Positions 26,213-33,947 of a stretch of 64,000 nucleotides of DNA are shown here, piece by piece; the stretch's first letter is position 1; each line of letters begins with the position of its first letter. The position numbers and the translations under genes are program-made. The notes under the pieces are model-generated. The model ran no database searches, was not told the origin of the DNA, and saw nothing but the letters and a program-made list of their open reading frames with translations. Source of the DNA: an uncultured Clostridia bacterium (GTDB lineage: Bacteria > Bacillota > Clostridia > TANB77 > CAG-465); the NCBI GenBank assembly GCA_934149365.1, contig CAKPEI010000002.1:124001-188000 (forward strand). The letters are read 5' to 3'.

Positions 26213-26935
26213 TTATTTTCCTCCTTCTGTTAGGGTAGATAAGATATGTTCAGCTACGCTATTAATTTCACTTGTGTTTGTATTTTCTTCTTTAGAACCA
26301 ACCATGTATACTTTACCATTTATGAGTACAGCATATCTATTGTCAATTATTAAATGATTATTAGAAGAGTAAGAATATGCAATACCGTATACCGTTCTGT
26401 TTCCAACAACTCCAGAAAGTAAATCTATTACAATTTTAAGATCGCTACATTCTTTTTTCATGTATTCAGTAAAACTATTTAAGAATGTAGTTTCGTTATT
26501 AAAGTTATCATATCTTCCAACAATTATATATGGGATAAGAGGCCCTTGGTCATCTATATTTTGACCAACATATACATAACCTTCTTTATCAGTTGTAACC
26601 TTGTAACCATTAGGTATTTCAAAAGATATACCTAAATATGGATCGGTATATACTGAATAACCGCTGTTTGATGAAGGAGTAGTAGTTGGTGAAGAAGGAT
26701 TACCAGTTCCAGTACCACCTGTATTATTGTTATTACTACTTTGACCAAACATGAAATAACATATTGCAATAATTGCAACTACTATTATTACATATTTTAA
26801 GTTCCCAGTATTTAAAGAAATTTTGTTTTTCTTTTCACCAGAAGCAGGAGCTTTTAATTCATATCCACATTTTGGACAGCTATCTGCCTGGTCACTTATT
26901 TTGTTTTTACATTCAGGACATTCTATTAATGCCAT
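26213..26935 (-). CDS. Zinc-ribbon membrane protein with extracellular domain
   Basis: 240 residues: an N-terminal zinc ribbon (CPECKNKISDQADSCPKCG), a membrane helix (about 47-64), a low-complexity N/G/T/P/S linker (about 66-95) and an extracellular domain of about 145 residues of no known family, with YTDPYLGISFEIPNGY at its start. The first residues (MALIxCxEC) copy those of the adjacent PrsW protein, so the two share a domain and probably a function. A ribosome-binding site GAAAGGAAGG lies upstream on the minus strand. Confidence 0.7.
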   Translation of the reverse strand: MALIECPECKNKISDQADSCPKCGYELKAPASGEKKNKISLNTGNLKYVIIVVAIIAICYFMFGQSSNNNNTGGTGTGNPSSPTTTPSSNSGYSVYTDPYLGISFEIPNGYKVTTDKEGYVYVGQNIDDQGPLIPYIIVGRYDNFNNETTFLNSFTEYMKKECSDLKIVIDLLSGVVGNRTVYGIAYSYSSNNHLIIDNRYAVLINGKVYMVGSKEENTNTSEINSVAEHILSTLTEGGK

Positions 26936-27083
26936 AATATCACCTTCCTTTCTATAAAAATGTATAATTAAAAAATATAAATTATTCCTAGTTTAAGTAT
27001 AATATAAATATAGTATAATTCAAAACAACTTTACCAAATAGTCAGTGCCATTTTGGTAATAATGTTAAATAGGATAGAGTAGA

Positions 27084-27120
27084 AAAATAAAAAAATTCTG
27101 GTATCTAGCCATACCAGAAT
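27084..27120 (-). terminator. Minus-strand-oriented terminator without an obvious gene
   Basis: A perfect 10-bp stem (ATTCTGGTAT/ATACCAGAAT) followed on the minus strand by a T-rich run. It might stop readthrough toward the zinc-ribbon genes. Confidence 0.6.
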
Positions 27121-27195
27121 CAAAAATGGGGATTATATGAATAACTAAAGTAAAGTAGTTAGTTTTCTATCTACTTTATAAACATATTATACCTG

Positions 27196-27355
27196 TATAA
27201 TGTGAACAGAGTATGAACAAGAAGTGATAAAAGTGTAATATTCAAAAATGTATAAAATAGTATATGAGGTTGATAACGTAGAACTAGGTTCTTCTTAATA
27301 ACATATTTTGTATCTACAGTTTGATAAATTTTTATCAAATTGTAGATATTTTTTT
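27196..27355 (+). ncRNA. Candidate small RNA unit in the 26936-27400 gap
   Basis: A TATAAT at 27196-27201 with a poor -35, followed about 110 nt later by a very strong terminator (27311-27355). A 16-codon frame at 27248-27298 (starts MYKIVYEVDN) has no ribosome-binding site. The transcript would be about 150 nt. The gap otherwise holds the upstream region of the zinc-ribbon operon. Confidence 0.3.
27311..27355 (+). terminator. Strong terminator upstream of maf
   Basis: A 16-bp stem with one G-U pair and a 6-nt loop, then seven Ts. No coding sequence precedes it on this strand. Confidence 0.75.
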
Positions 27356-27400
27356 GCAAAGTATGATATACTAAGTTAAATTAGTTTACAAGGAGAGATT

Positions 27401-27979
27401 ATGAGGATAATATTAGCATCTAAATCACCTAGAAGAAAAGAAATACTAGGTATGATAGTTGATAAATTTGATATAATGGTGAGTGAAGAAGATGAGATCT
27501 TAGATAATACTCTTAGCATTAAAGATCAATCTATAAAATTAGCATATGATAAGGCAAAAAACATATTTAATAGAACAAATGGTGATAGAATCGTTATTGG
27601 CTCAGATACGATTGTGGTAGACGAAAATGATAAAATATATGGAAAGCCAAAAGATAGAGAAGATGCAATAAAAATACTAAATAGCATAAAAGGAAAAGAG
27701 CATAGAGTTTTTACTAGTTTGGCTGTTTTGGTAAGTAAAAATGGTAAAACATATGAGGAGACTGACTGTGATATAGCTAAAGTATATATAGATAATATGA
27801 CAGATGAAGAAATCGTAAAATGGGTAGATACGGGTGAAGCATATGATAAAGCCGGAGCTTATGCAGTTCAAGGAAGATTTGCAAAACATATAGAAAAAAT
27901 AGATGGTAATTTTTGGACAGTTATGGGGCTTCCAATAAATAAAGTATATAATATACTAAAAAAATATATAGAGGTTTAG
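27401..27979 (+). CDS. maf: Maf family nucleotide pyrophosphatase
   Basis: 192 residues. The N-terminal LASKSPRRKEIL signature, the IGSDTIVV segment with the catalytic Asp and the KAGAYAVQG motif are present. Maf/YhdE-type enzymes hydrolyse dTTP, UTP or modified NTPs; overproduction blocks septation in B. subtilis. AAGGAGAG precedes ATG 27401. It begins a run of three same-strand genes (maf, exchanger, E2-like). Confidence 0.92.
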   Translation: MRIILASKSPRRKEILGMIVDKFDIMVSEEDEILDNTLSIKDQSIKLAYDKAKNIFNRTNGDRIVIGSDTIVVDENDKIYGKPKDREDAIKILNSIKGKEHRVFTSLAVLVSKNGKTYEETDCDIAKVYIDNMTDEEIVKWVDTGEAYDKAGAYAVQGRFAKHIEKIDGNFWTVMGLPINKVYNILKKYIEV

Positions 27980-28005
27980 ATTTAGAAAAAACAAAGGAGA
28001 ATGAT

Positions 28006-29049
28006 ATGGAAATTGTACTAAGTGTATTTTTGATGATCGTAGGACTTGTTATGCTTGTAAAAGGAGCAGATATATTTGTTGATGCAGGTTCTAATATTGG
28101 TAGAATATTTAAGATAAGTGAAATAATAATTGGACTGACTTTTGTTTGCATAGGTACAGGTTTACCTGAACTATTACTTTCTATAACCGCTTCAGCAAAT
28201 GGAAATGCTGATTTTGTAATAGGTAATATTGTAGGTACAAATATATTTAATATGTGTTGTATTATGGGAATGATTTGTATAATGAATCCTTTAAAGTTGT
28301 TAAGACAAACGGTAAGAAAAGATATGAACATGAGCCTTCTTTCAAGTGTTATACTTTTAGTTTTACTTATGGATACATTTGGAACGGATTTAACAGATAA
28401 TGTTATTTCAAGGACTGATGGTATAATTTTACTTCTTTTCTTTGCAGTGTTTATGTATTACACTTTGTATGAATTTGGAGAATATTTAAGAGATAGAAGA
28501 GAGAAAAAATATAGAGAAAGATTAGAAAAAAAGGCAAGAGGAGAAGAGGTCCCAGAAGAGAAAAAAGAAGAGCATGTGCTTACGATGAAGGATGTAAAGG
28601 CAATACTGAAAAATCTTGTTATAGGTATTATAGGTGCTGCAATGGTATACTTTGGTGCAGAAATAGTTGTTGATAATGCGGTTGTTATAGCACATCACTT
28701 TAATGTTAGCCAAACTTTTATATCTATAGCTATAATAGCTGTTGGAACTTCGCTTCCTGAAATAACAACATCTATTGCGGCTATTAAGAAGAACAGAATT
28801 AATATTGCTATAGGAAATTTAATAGGAAGTAATATGTTTAATACTCTTTTTGTAATAGGAATGGCTGCACTTGTTAATCCTATAAAGCTTACAGAAACAT
28901 CTCTACTTATAGATTGTGCTGTATTTGTAATTACTTGTTTGACATTAGTGCTATTTACAAAGAGAAAACCTGAAATATCTAGGACAGAGGGGTTAACTTT
29001 AATTAGTATATATATTGTATATATTGCCTATGTAATATTTAGAAGGTAA
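28006..29049 (+). CDS. Calcium/sodium antiporter, CaCA family (YrbG-like)
   Basis: 347 residues with about ten membrane helices in two halves. Each half carries an alpha-repeat: GTGLPELLLSITASANGNAD...GNIVGTNIFN and GTSLPEITTSIAAIKKNRINIAIGNLIGSNMFN, which form the cation site. A charged loop (about residues 160-195) separates them. It probably exchanges Ca or another divalent cation for Na or H across the membrane. AAAGGAG gives correct spacing to ATG 28006. Confidence 0.9.
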   Translation: MEIVLSVFLMIVGLVMLVKGADIFVDAGSNIGRIFKISEIIIGLTFVCIGTGLPELLLSITASANGNADFVIGNIVGTNIFNMCCIMGMICIMNPLKLLRQTVRKDMNMSLLSSVILLVLLMDTFGTDLTDNVISRTDGIILLLFFAVFMYYTLYEFGEYLRDRREKKYRERLEKKARGEEVPEEKKEEHVLTMKDVKAILKNLVIGIIGAAMVYFGAEIVVDNAVVIAHHFNVSQTFISIAIIAVGTSLPEITTSIAAIKKNRINIAIGNLIGSNMFNTLFVIGMAALVNPIKLTETSLLIDCAVFVITCLTLVLFTKRKPEISRTEGLTLISIYIVYIAYVIFRR

Positions 29050-29076
29050 TTAGAAAATTGAAAATGGGGGAATAAT

Positions 29077-29946
29077 ATGTTTGGAAAGAGAGCTGATGGT
29101 GTAGCTATAAAAGGGCTAAATCCTTTTTATAGAATAATACCGTATATAATGAAGAAAAGAAGTGATTCTCAAGTATTCTTTGAAGATAGAGTATATTTAG
29201 ATAATATTAATGCATATATAAAAAAGAAAAAGGATGAGGGAATCAGGGTAACACATATGGACATTATGCTTACAGCGATAGGAAGACTTTTATGTGAAAG
29301 GCCACATCTTAATAGGTTTGCTATGAATGGTAGAATATATCAAAGAAATGAGCAAGTTTTATCTTTAGCTATAAAGAAAAAGTTATTAGATGATGCGGTA
29401 GAAACCACAGTTAAATTTAAAGTCAATCCAGATGATACTGTGTTAGATGTATCTAAACAAGTAGCAACTATCGTACAAGAAAATAAAGAGGAAAATGTTG
29501 CAAACGGAACGGACAAGCTTGCTAAAACTATAATGTCCTTTCCAAACTTTTTTATAAAAGGTGTTGTTGGAATGATAATGTGGCTAGATAAACACGGAAT
29601 GTTACCTAAGAAAGTAATTGATGCATCACCTTTCCACACAAGTGCATTTTTAACCAATTTAGGCTCATTAGGTATTAATTCTATATATCATCATATATAT
29701 GATTTTGGTACAACTAGTATATTCTTTGCTATGGGAAATAAAAGATATGAAAAAGATGCTCAGGGAGATATACGAGTATATATGGACTTAAAGGTGGTAG
29801 CAGATGAAAGAATTTGTGATGGACTTTACTATGCAAGGTCATTTTTACTTTTAAGAAAATATTTGGAAAATCCAGAACTATTAGAAGAACCTTTGAGTTC
29901 AAAACATAATCAAAGCATGAAAGATGACGTCATAAGTAGTATATAG
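29077..29946 (+). CDS. Stand-alone 2-oxoacid dehydrogenase E2-like acyltransferase domain, catalytic His replaced
   Basis: 289 residues resembling the catalytic domain of E2 acyltransferases and chloramphenicol acetyltransferase, without lipoyl or subunit-binding domains. The signature that reads D-H-R-x2-D-G in active enzymes is D243-E-R-I-C-D-G here (VVADERICDGLYYARSF), so the catalytic His is Glu. The middle TNLGSLGINSIYHHIYDFGT strand matches the family. No E1, E3 or lipoylation genes are nearby. It is therefore either a non-catalytic relative or an acyltransferase with an altered mechanism. A ribosome-binding site GGGG precedes the ATG, and a terminator follows. Confidence 0.7.
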   Translation: MFGKRADGVAIKGLNPFYRIIPYIMKKRSDSQVFFEDRVYLDNINAYIKKKKDEGIRVTHMDIMLTAIGRLLCERPHLNRFAMNGRIYQRNEQVLSLAIKKKLLDDAVETTVKFKVNPDDTVLDVSKQVATIVQENKEENVANGTDKLAKTIMSFPNFFIKGVVGMIMWLDKHGMLPKKVIDASPFHTSAFLTNLGSLGINSIYHHIYDFGTTSIFFAMGNKRYEKDAQGDIRVYMDLKVVADERICDGLYYARSFLLLRKYLENPELLEEPLSSKHNQSMKDDVISSI

Positions 29947-29959
29947 CAAATAGTTTTTA

Positions 29960-29992
29960 AATGGTCAGTTTAAATATATTGACCATTTTTTT
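29960..29992 (+). terminator. Intrinsic terminator
   Basis: An 8-bp stem (AATGGTCA/TGACCATT) followed by Ts; ends the maf-exchanger-E2-like run. Confidence 0.75.
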
Positions 29993-30020
29993 GTATTCAT
30001 GTAGAAATTTTAAAATTTAC

Positions 30021-30049
30021 TTGCATATTTGCCAAAATAATTATATAAT
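30021..30049 (+). promoter_or_regulatory. SigA-type promoter of rny
   Basis: TTGCAT and TATAAT with an exact 17-nt spacer, leaving a leader of about 160 nt with a TTGCCA...TGGCAA hairpin near 30139. Confidence 0.7.
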
Positions 30050-30213
30050 TTATCATAGGTGTATTAGATATACACTTTGCATATAAGAGATAAACAGAAA
30101 GAAAAGATAATCAAATCAATATCAATATATAATAAATATTGCCATAATATTGGCAAATGTGTGAATATAATAGATGTTGAACATTGAAAATTGTATATTT
30201 ATGGAGGGAATTT

Positions 30214-31764
30214 ATGTTAGTACCAATAATAGTAACATTTGCTATTACTGCGGCTATTACCTCACCTATATTCTTTAATATAGGTTCTAATCACAGAAAA
30301 AAAGTAGCAAAACAAGAATTAGATAGTGCGGAAATTCAAGCTAAAAAAGTGATAGAAGAAGCTGAAAAGGATTCAGAGAGGATAAAAAAGGACGCTGCAG
30401 TTGAAGCAAAAGCCAGTGCTTTAAAGCAAAAGGAAGAAACTGAAAGAGAAATAGCTCATAGGAAAAATGAATTAAAAGAATCAGAAAGAAGAATTAACCA
30501 AAGACAAGATTTACTAGATAAAAGATTTAGTATAATAGAAGAAAAAGAAGATAGTCTGGTAAAAAAACAAAAGCAGATTGAAAAATCGGAAGAATTACTT
30601 AAAGAAAAAGAAATAGAAAAGCAAAATGAACTTTTAAGAATTTCTAAAATGACAGAACAAGAAGCTAAAAAAGAGCTTATGAAAAACTTAGAAAATGATA
30701 TGAAAAAAGAAATGGCTGCATATATAATAGAAAGCCAAAATAAAGCTAAATATGAAGCTGAAAAGAAAGCTAAAGTTATGGTAGCAGAGGCAATACAAAG
30801 ATGCGCTACAGATCATACAGCAGAAGCAACTGTATCTGTTGTAAATCTTCCAAGTGATGATATGAAAGGCAGGATTATAGGAAGAGAAGGAAGAAATATT
30901 AAAGCAATAGAAACACTTACAGGAATAGATATCATAATAGATGATACTCCGGATGTTATTGTTTTATCAAGTTTTGATCCTATAAGAAGAGAAGTGGCAA
31001 GAATAGCTATAGAAAGACTTATGATGGATGGTAGAATACATCCTGGAAAAATAGAAGAAATGATAGAAAAAGCTAAAGTTGAAGTTGCTAATACTATAAA
31101 AGATGAAGGAGAAAGAGCTCTTTATGAAACAGGTGTCATTAATCTTCACCCAGATTTAGTACAACTTTTAGGAAAACTTAGATATAGAACAAGTTATGGA
31201 CAAAACGTATTAAATCATTCAATTGAAGTTTCTCATATTGCAGGGCTTTTAGCATCAGAATTAGGCCTTGACGTACCTTTTGTAAAGAGAGCAGGATTAC
31301 TTCATGATATAGGTAAATCTGTTGACCATGAAGCAGAAGGAACTCACGTTGAGTTAGGTGTAGAAATACTTAAAAAGTATAAAGAAGACCCTAAAGTTAT
31401 TAATGCTGTTGCAGCACATCATGGAGATTGTGAACCAGAAACATTAGAAGCTATTTTAGTTCAGGCAGCTGATACAGTTTCTGCTGCAAGACCAGGTGCA
31501 AGAAAAGAAACAGTTAGTACATATATTAAACGTCTTCAAAAACTTGAAGAAATATGTAATAGCTATAAAGGTGTAGATAAATCATATGCAATTCAAGCCG
31601 GACGTGAGGTTAGAATTATAGTTAAACCAGAAGAAATTGATGATGCAGGTGCTGTTATAATGGCAAGAAATATAGCAAATCAAATTGAAAAAGAAATGAA
31701 TTATCCAGGTCAGGTAAAAGTTAATGTTATAAGGGAAACAAGAGCAATAGAAACAGCAAAATAA
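30214..31764 (+). CDS. rny: Ribonuclease Y
   Basis: 516 residues from ATG 30214, which follows GGAGGG. In order: an N-terminal membrane anchor (1-22), a long coiled coil (about 25-190), a KH domain (GRIIGREGRNIKAIETLTGIDI) and an HD domain with LLHDIGKSVDHE and AAHHGD. RNase Y starts mRNA turnover at the membrane in Firmicutes. The longer reading from 30184 lacks a ribosome-binding site. It is followed by ymdB and spoVS in the order widely conserved in Bacilli and Clostridia. Confidence 0.96.
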   Translation: MLVPIIVTFAITAAITSPIFFNIGSNHRKKVAKQELDSAEIQAKKVIEEAEKDSERIKKDAAVEAKASALKQKEETEREIAHRKNELKESERRINQRQDLLDKRFSIIEEKEDSLVKKQKQIEKSEELLKEKEIEKQNELLRISKMTEQEAKKELMKNLENDMKKEMAAYIIESQNKAKYEAEKKAKVMVAEAIQRCATDHTAEATVSVVNLPSDDMKGRIIGREGRNIKAIETLTGIDIIIDDTPDVIVLSSFDPIRREVARIAIERLMMDGRIHPGKIEEMIEKAKVEVANTIKDEGERALYETGVINLHPDLVQLLGKLRYRTSYGQNVLNHSIEVSHIAGLLASELGLDVPFVKRAGLLHDIGKSVDHEAEGTHVELGVEILKKYKEDPKVINAVAAHHGDCEPETLEAILVQAADTVSAARPGARKETVSTYIKRLQKLEEICNSYKGVDKSYAIQAGREVRIIVKPEEIDDAGAVIMARNIANQIEKEMNYPGQVKVNVIRETRAIETAK

Positions 31765-31824
31765 TAGGAGATATAAGGGCGGATGGTAAATCTGCTCTTT
31801 TGTTTAGATAGAGGTGAATTTAAA

Positions 31825-32613
31825 GTGAAATTTTTGGTTATAGGAGACGTGGTTGGAAGAAGTGGGCTTAATGTGATAAAGAATAACATAGACCAAATAA
31901 TAAAAAATGAAAGTATTGATTACATCATAATAAATGGTGAAAATTCAGCTAGTGGTAGAGGTATTAAAGAGAAAGAAATGAAAGAAATATTTTCGTTCGG
32001 AGCTAATGTTATCACAATGGGAAATCATTTGTATTATAGAAAAGAGGCCAAAGCATTATATCAGAATGTTGTTAAACTTCTTATACCTGCAAATGTAACA
32101 AATCTAGTGGGTCATGGCGTTAATGTGCAAGAAAAGAATGATAAAAAAATTGCTGTTATAAATCTACTTGGAAAAGTAGGAATGGGAGAACTTAACCAGG
32201 AAAATATTTCAGACCCATTTGCAAAAGCAAGGGAAATAGTAAATGATTTAAAGAAACAAAATGTAGATTATATATTTGTTGATTTTCATGCAGAAGCAAC
32301 TGCAGAAAAAATAGCAATGAGCTATTTCTTAGAAAATGATGTTACCTGCGTTTTTGGGACACATACTCATGTTCAAACATCTGACGAGGCTGTATATGAT
32401 TCTGGACTTGCATATATAACAGATGTGGGAATGTGTGGACCAAGACATAGTGTGCTGGGATTAAAGAAAGAAATAGCCGTAGCAAGATTTGTTACTGGAG
32501 AGAAAATAAAGTATGAATGTAGTGATAATCCTGGAATATTTAGAAGTATAATTGTAGAAACTGATGATAATACAAATAGAGCAATAAGTATTAAAAGATA
32601 TAATATAGGGTAA
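31825..32613 (+). CDS. ymdB: YmdB family phosphodiesterase
   Basis: 262 residues from GTG 31825, preceded by GAGGTG at correct spacing. Metallophosphoesterase motifs are GDVVGRSG, INGENSASGRGI, MGNH, DFHAEATAEK and GTHTHVQTSDE. The YmdB family hydrolyses 2',3'-cyclic nucleotides in B. subtilis and affects motility/biofilm cell fate. The motif after GNH, usually H-x-W-D-x-(K/R)-E, reads NHLYYRKEA here, an unusual substitution next to the active site. It follows rny. Confidence 0.88.
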   Translation: MKFLVIGDVVGRSGLNVIKNNIDQIIKNESIDYIIINGENSASGRGIKEKEMKEIFSFGANVITMGNHLYYRKEAKALYQNVVKLLIPANVTNLVGHGVNVQEKNDKKIAVINLLGKVGMGELNQENISDPFAKAREIVNDLKKQNVDYIFVDFHAEATAEKIAMSYFLENDVTCVFGTHTHVQTSDEAVYDSGLAYITDVGMCGPRHSVLGLKKEIAVARFVTGEKIKYECSDNPGIFRSIIVETDDNTNRAISIKRYNIG

Positions 32614-32637
32614 ATATAACAAAAATCAAGTTAGCCC

Positions 32638-32666
32638 TTGCATATTTTTTTAATATTAAGTATAAT
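32638..32666 (+). promoter_or_regulatory. SigA-type promoter of spoVS
   Basis: TTGCAT and TATAAT with a 17-nt spacer, identical hexamers to the rny promoter. Confidence 0.7.
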
Positions 32667-32710
32667 GCTTGTAGAGTTAAAAGCTCAAGTGTACATAAGA
32701 GGAGGAAAAA

Positions 32711-32980
32711 ATGGAAATATTAAAGATATCAGCAAAGTCTAGTCCAAATGGAGTAGCAGGAGCAATAGCAGGTTTAGTAAAGGAAAATGGAAAAGTAGAA
32801 ATGCAAGCAATAGGCGCAGGAGCAATAAATCAAGCAATTAAAGCAGTAGCAATAGCAAGAGGGTTTGTAGCACCATCAGGTGTTGAGCTTACATGTACAC
32901 CATCATTTACAGAAGTTACGATAGATAATGAAGAAAAAACTGGAATTAGATTTACAGTAGAACCCAAAAATCAGTTATAA
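32711..32980 (+). CDS. spoVS: Stage V sporulation protein S
   Basis: 89 residues, close to the usual size. The Alba-like SpoVS sequence is almost textbook: EILKISAKSSPNGVAGAIAG, the AIGAGAINQAIKAVAIARGF segment and the IRFTVEP end. SpoVS affects sporulation and septation and may bind nucleic acid. AGGAGG precedes the ATG, it has its own SigA-type promoter, and a strong terminator follows. Confidence 0.95.
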   Translation: MEILKISAKSSPNGVAGAIAGLVKENGKVEMQAIGAGAINQAIKAVAIARGFVAPSGVELTCTPSFTEVTIDNEEKTGIRFTVEPKNQL

Positions 32981-32995
32981 TATAGATAAATAAGG

Positions 32996-33025
32996 AAAAC
33001 GCAAGCCATTTGGCTTGCGTTTTTT
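32996..33025. terminator. Bidirectional terminator after spoVS
   Basis: A 12-bp stem (AAAACGCAAGCC/GGCTTGCGTTTT) with an ATTT loop between convergent genes. Confidence 0.85.
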
Positions 33026-33026
33026 C

Positions 33027-33500
33027 TCAATTAAACAGTTTGGAAATCTCAGCAGGTGTAAGTGCTATTTGAACTTTTTCAAATTCTTTTATAAATTTGA
33101 TTTTTTCTTCAATACTTAAGGTATTGAAAAGTTGCATGCAGTCTGCGTGAGTGGGTTCCGGTAAAATTTTTGCTGTTGTTGTCATGTTATTACTCCTTTT
33201 TAATTTAATTTGTGTTTCTGACATCGGTATTTTTAGAAGAGAGCACCAGCTTAAAAACTCGTCAGAAGATGCAGAAATATATCTGTTCTCTTTGAAATAA
33301 TTTGATTTAAATTCAAAGAAATCAGGATTATTATCTTCAACCATTTTTTGCAGGGTGTCAAACTCCATTTTTAACCGTGTTGCAGCATTTTTCAGCATCA
33401 TGTATAAGAATGTGTCGATATCTTCTATGGATATATAACCATTTCTTGAGAAATTTGACACATTTTTAAACTCTTCTGCTGTAACAAAGGTAAATTTCAA
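33027..33500 (-). CDS. Orphan cytoplasmic protein
   Basis: 157 residues, unrecognised, mainly helical and without membrane segments. A central acidic/aromatic region (NPDFFEFKSNYF) is followed by a helix and a C-terminal segment (LSIEEKIKFIKEFEKVQIALTP) that resembles a short helical bundle. The start is TTG 33500 behind AAGGAAG on the minus strand. It shares the convergent terminator with spoVS. Codon use resembles the other solitary orphan genes (40126, 45050, 60652) more than the housekeeping genes. Confidence 0.65.
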   Translation of the reverse strand: MKFTFVTAEEFKNVSNFSRNGYISIEDIDTFLYMMLKNAATRLKMEFDTLQKMVEDNNPDFFEFKSNYFKENRYISASSDEFLSWCSLLKIPMSETQIKLKRSNNMTTTAKILPEPTHADCMQLFNTLSIEEKIKFIKEFEKVQIALTPAEISKLFN

Positions 33501-33663
33501 ATCTTTTTCACTTCCTTAAAATAATTATTTAAAAACTAAAAGTATCAATATATATATTTTACCACAAAGTTATGTAAAATGCAATAAAGCGTATTGTAGT
33601 AAATAAGCAATAAGCCATATATGTAATATACATATGTAAGCTCTGAAAACAATATTAAAGTAG

Positions 33664-33692
33664 TTGAAAAAAGTTTTTAGATATAGTAGAAT
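33664..33692 (+). promoter_or_regulatory. Promoter of leader unit 1
   Basis: TTGAAA and TAGAAT with a 17-nt spacer, 41 nt before the leader ATG. The layout equals those at 50855 and 54399. Confidence 0.75.
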
Positions 33693-33733
33693 AAATGCGT
33701 AGAGTTTTAACATAGAAAGAAGAGGTGAAATAT

Positions 33734-33814
<81 letters not shown>

Positions 33815-33820
33815 AAATGA

Positions 33821-33836
33821 AGCTACAAAAGTAGCT
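33821..33836 (+). promoter_or_regulatory. Leader-internal hairpin, unit 1
   Basis: AGCTAC-AAAA-GTAGCT, a 6-bp stem 38 nt before the terminator. It is identical to the hairpin in unit 2 and replaced by a different stem at the same place in unit 3. A transcription pause role is possible. Confidence 0.5.
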
Positions 33837-33873
33837 GTATTTGGCGTGCAAGAAATATATATGAAAAATATAG

Positions 33874-33913
33874 AAGTTAGTTATGTATAAAAAAGTACAT
33901 AGCTAACTTTTTT
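33874..33913 (+). terminator. Attenuator terminator, unit 1
   Basis: A 14-bp stem (AAGTTAGTTATGTA/TACATAGCTAACTT, one G-U pair) with an 8-nt loop and a T run, 35 nt before the surface-protein ATG. Its 5' arm is the last coding part of the long leader frame. Confidence 0.85.
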
Positions 33914-33947
33914 CTGCTCAAAATAAAAGAAGGGAGAAAAGTAGTAA

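Noticed and set aside
27171..27359. Minus-strand frame of 62 codons in the maf upstream gap
   Set aside because: It starts with TTG, has no ribosome-binding site, overlaps a strong + strand terminator and reads as low-complexity hydrophobic sequence.
30184..30213. N-terminal extension of RNase Y
   Set aside because: No ribosome-binding site; ATG 30214 follows GGAGGG and starts directly with the membrane anchor.
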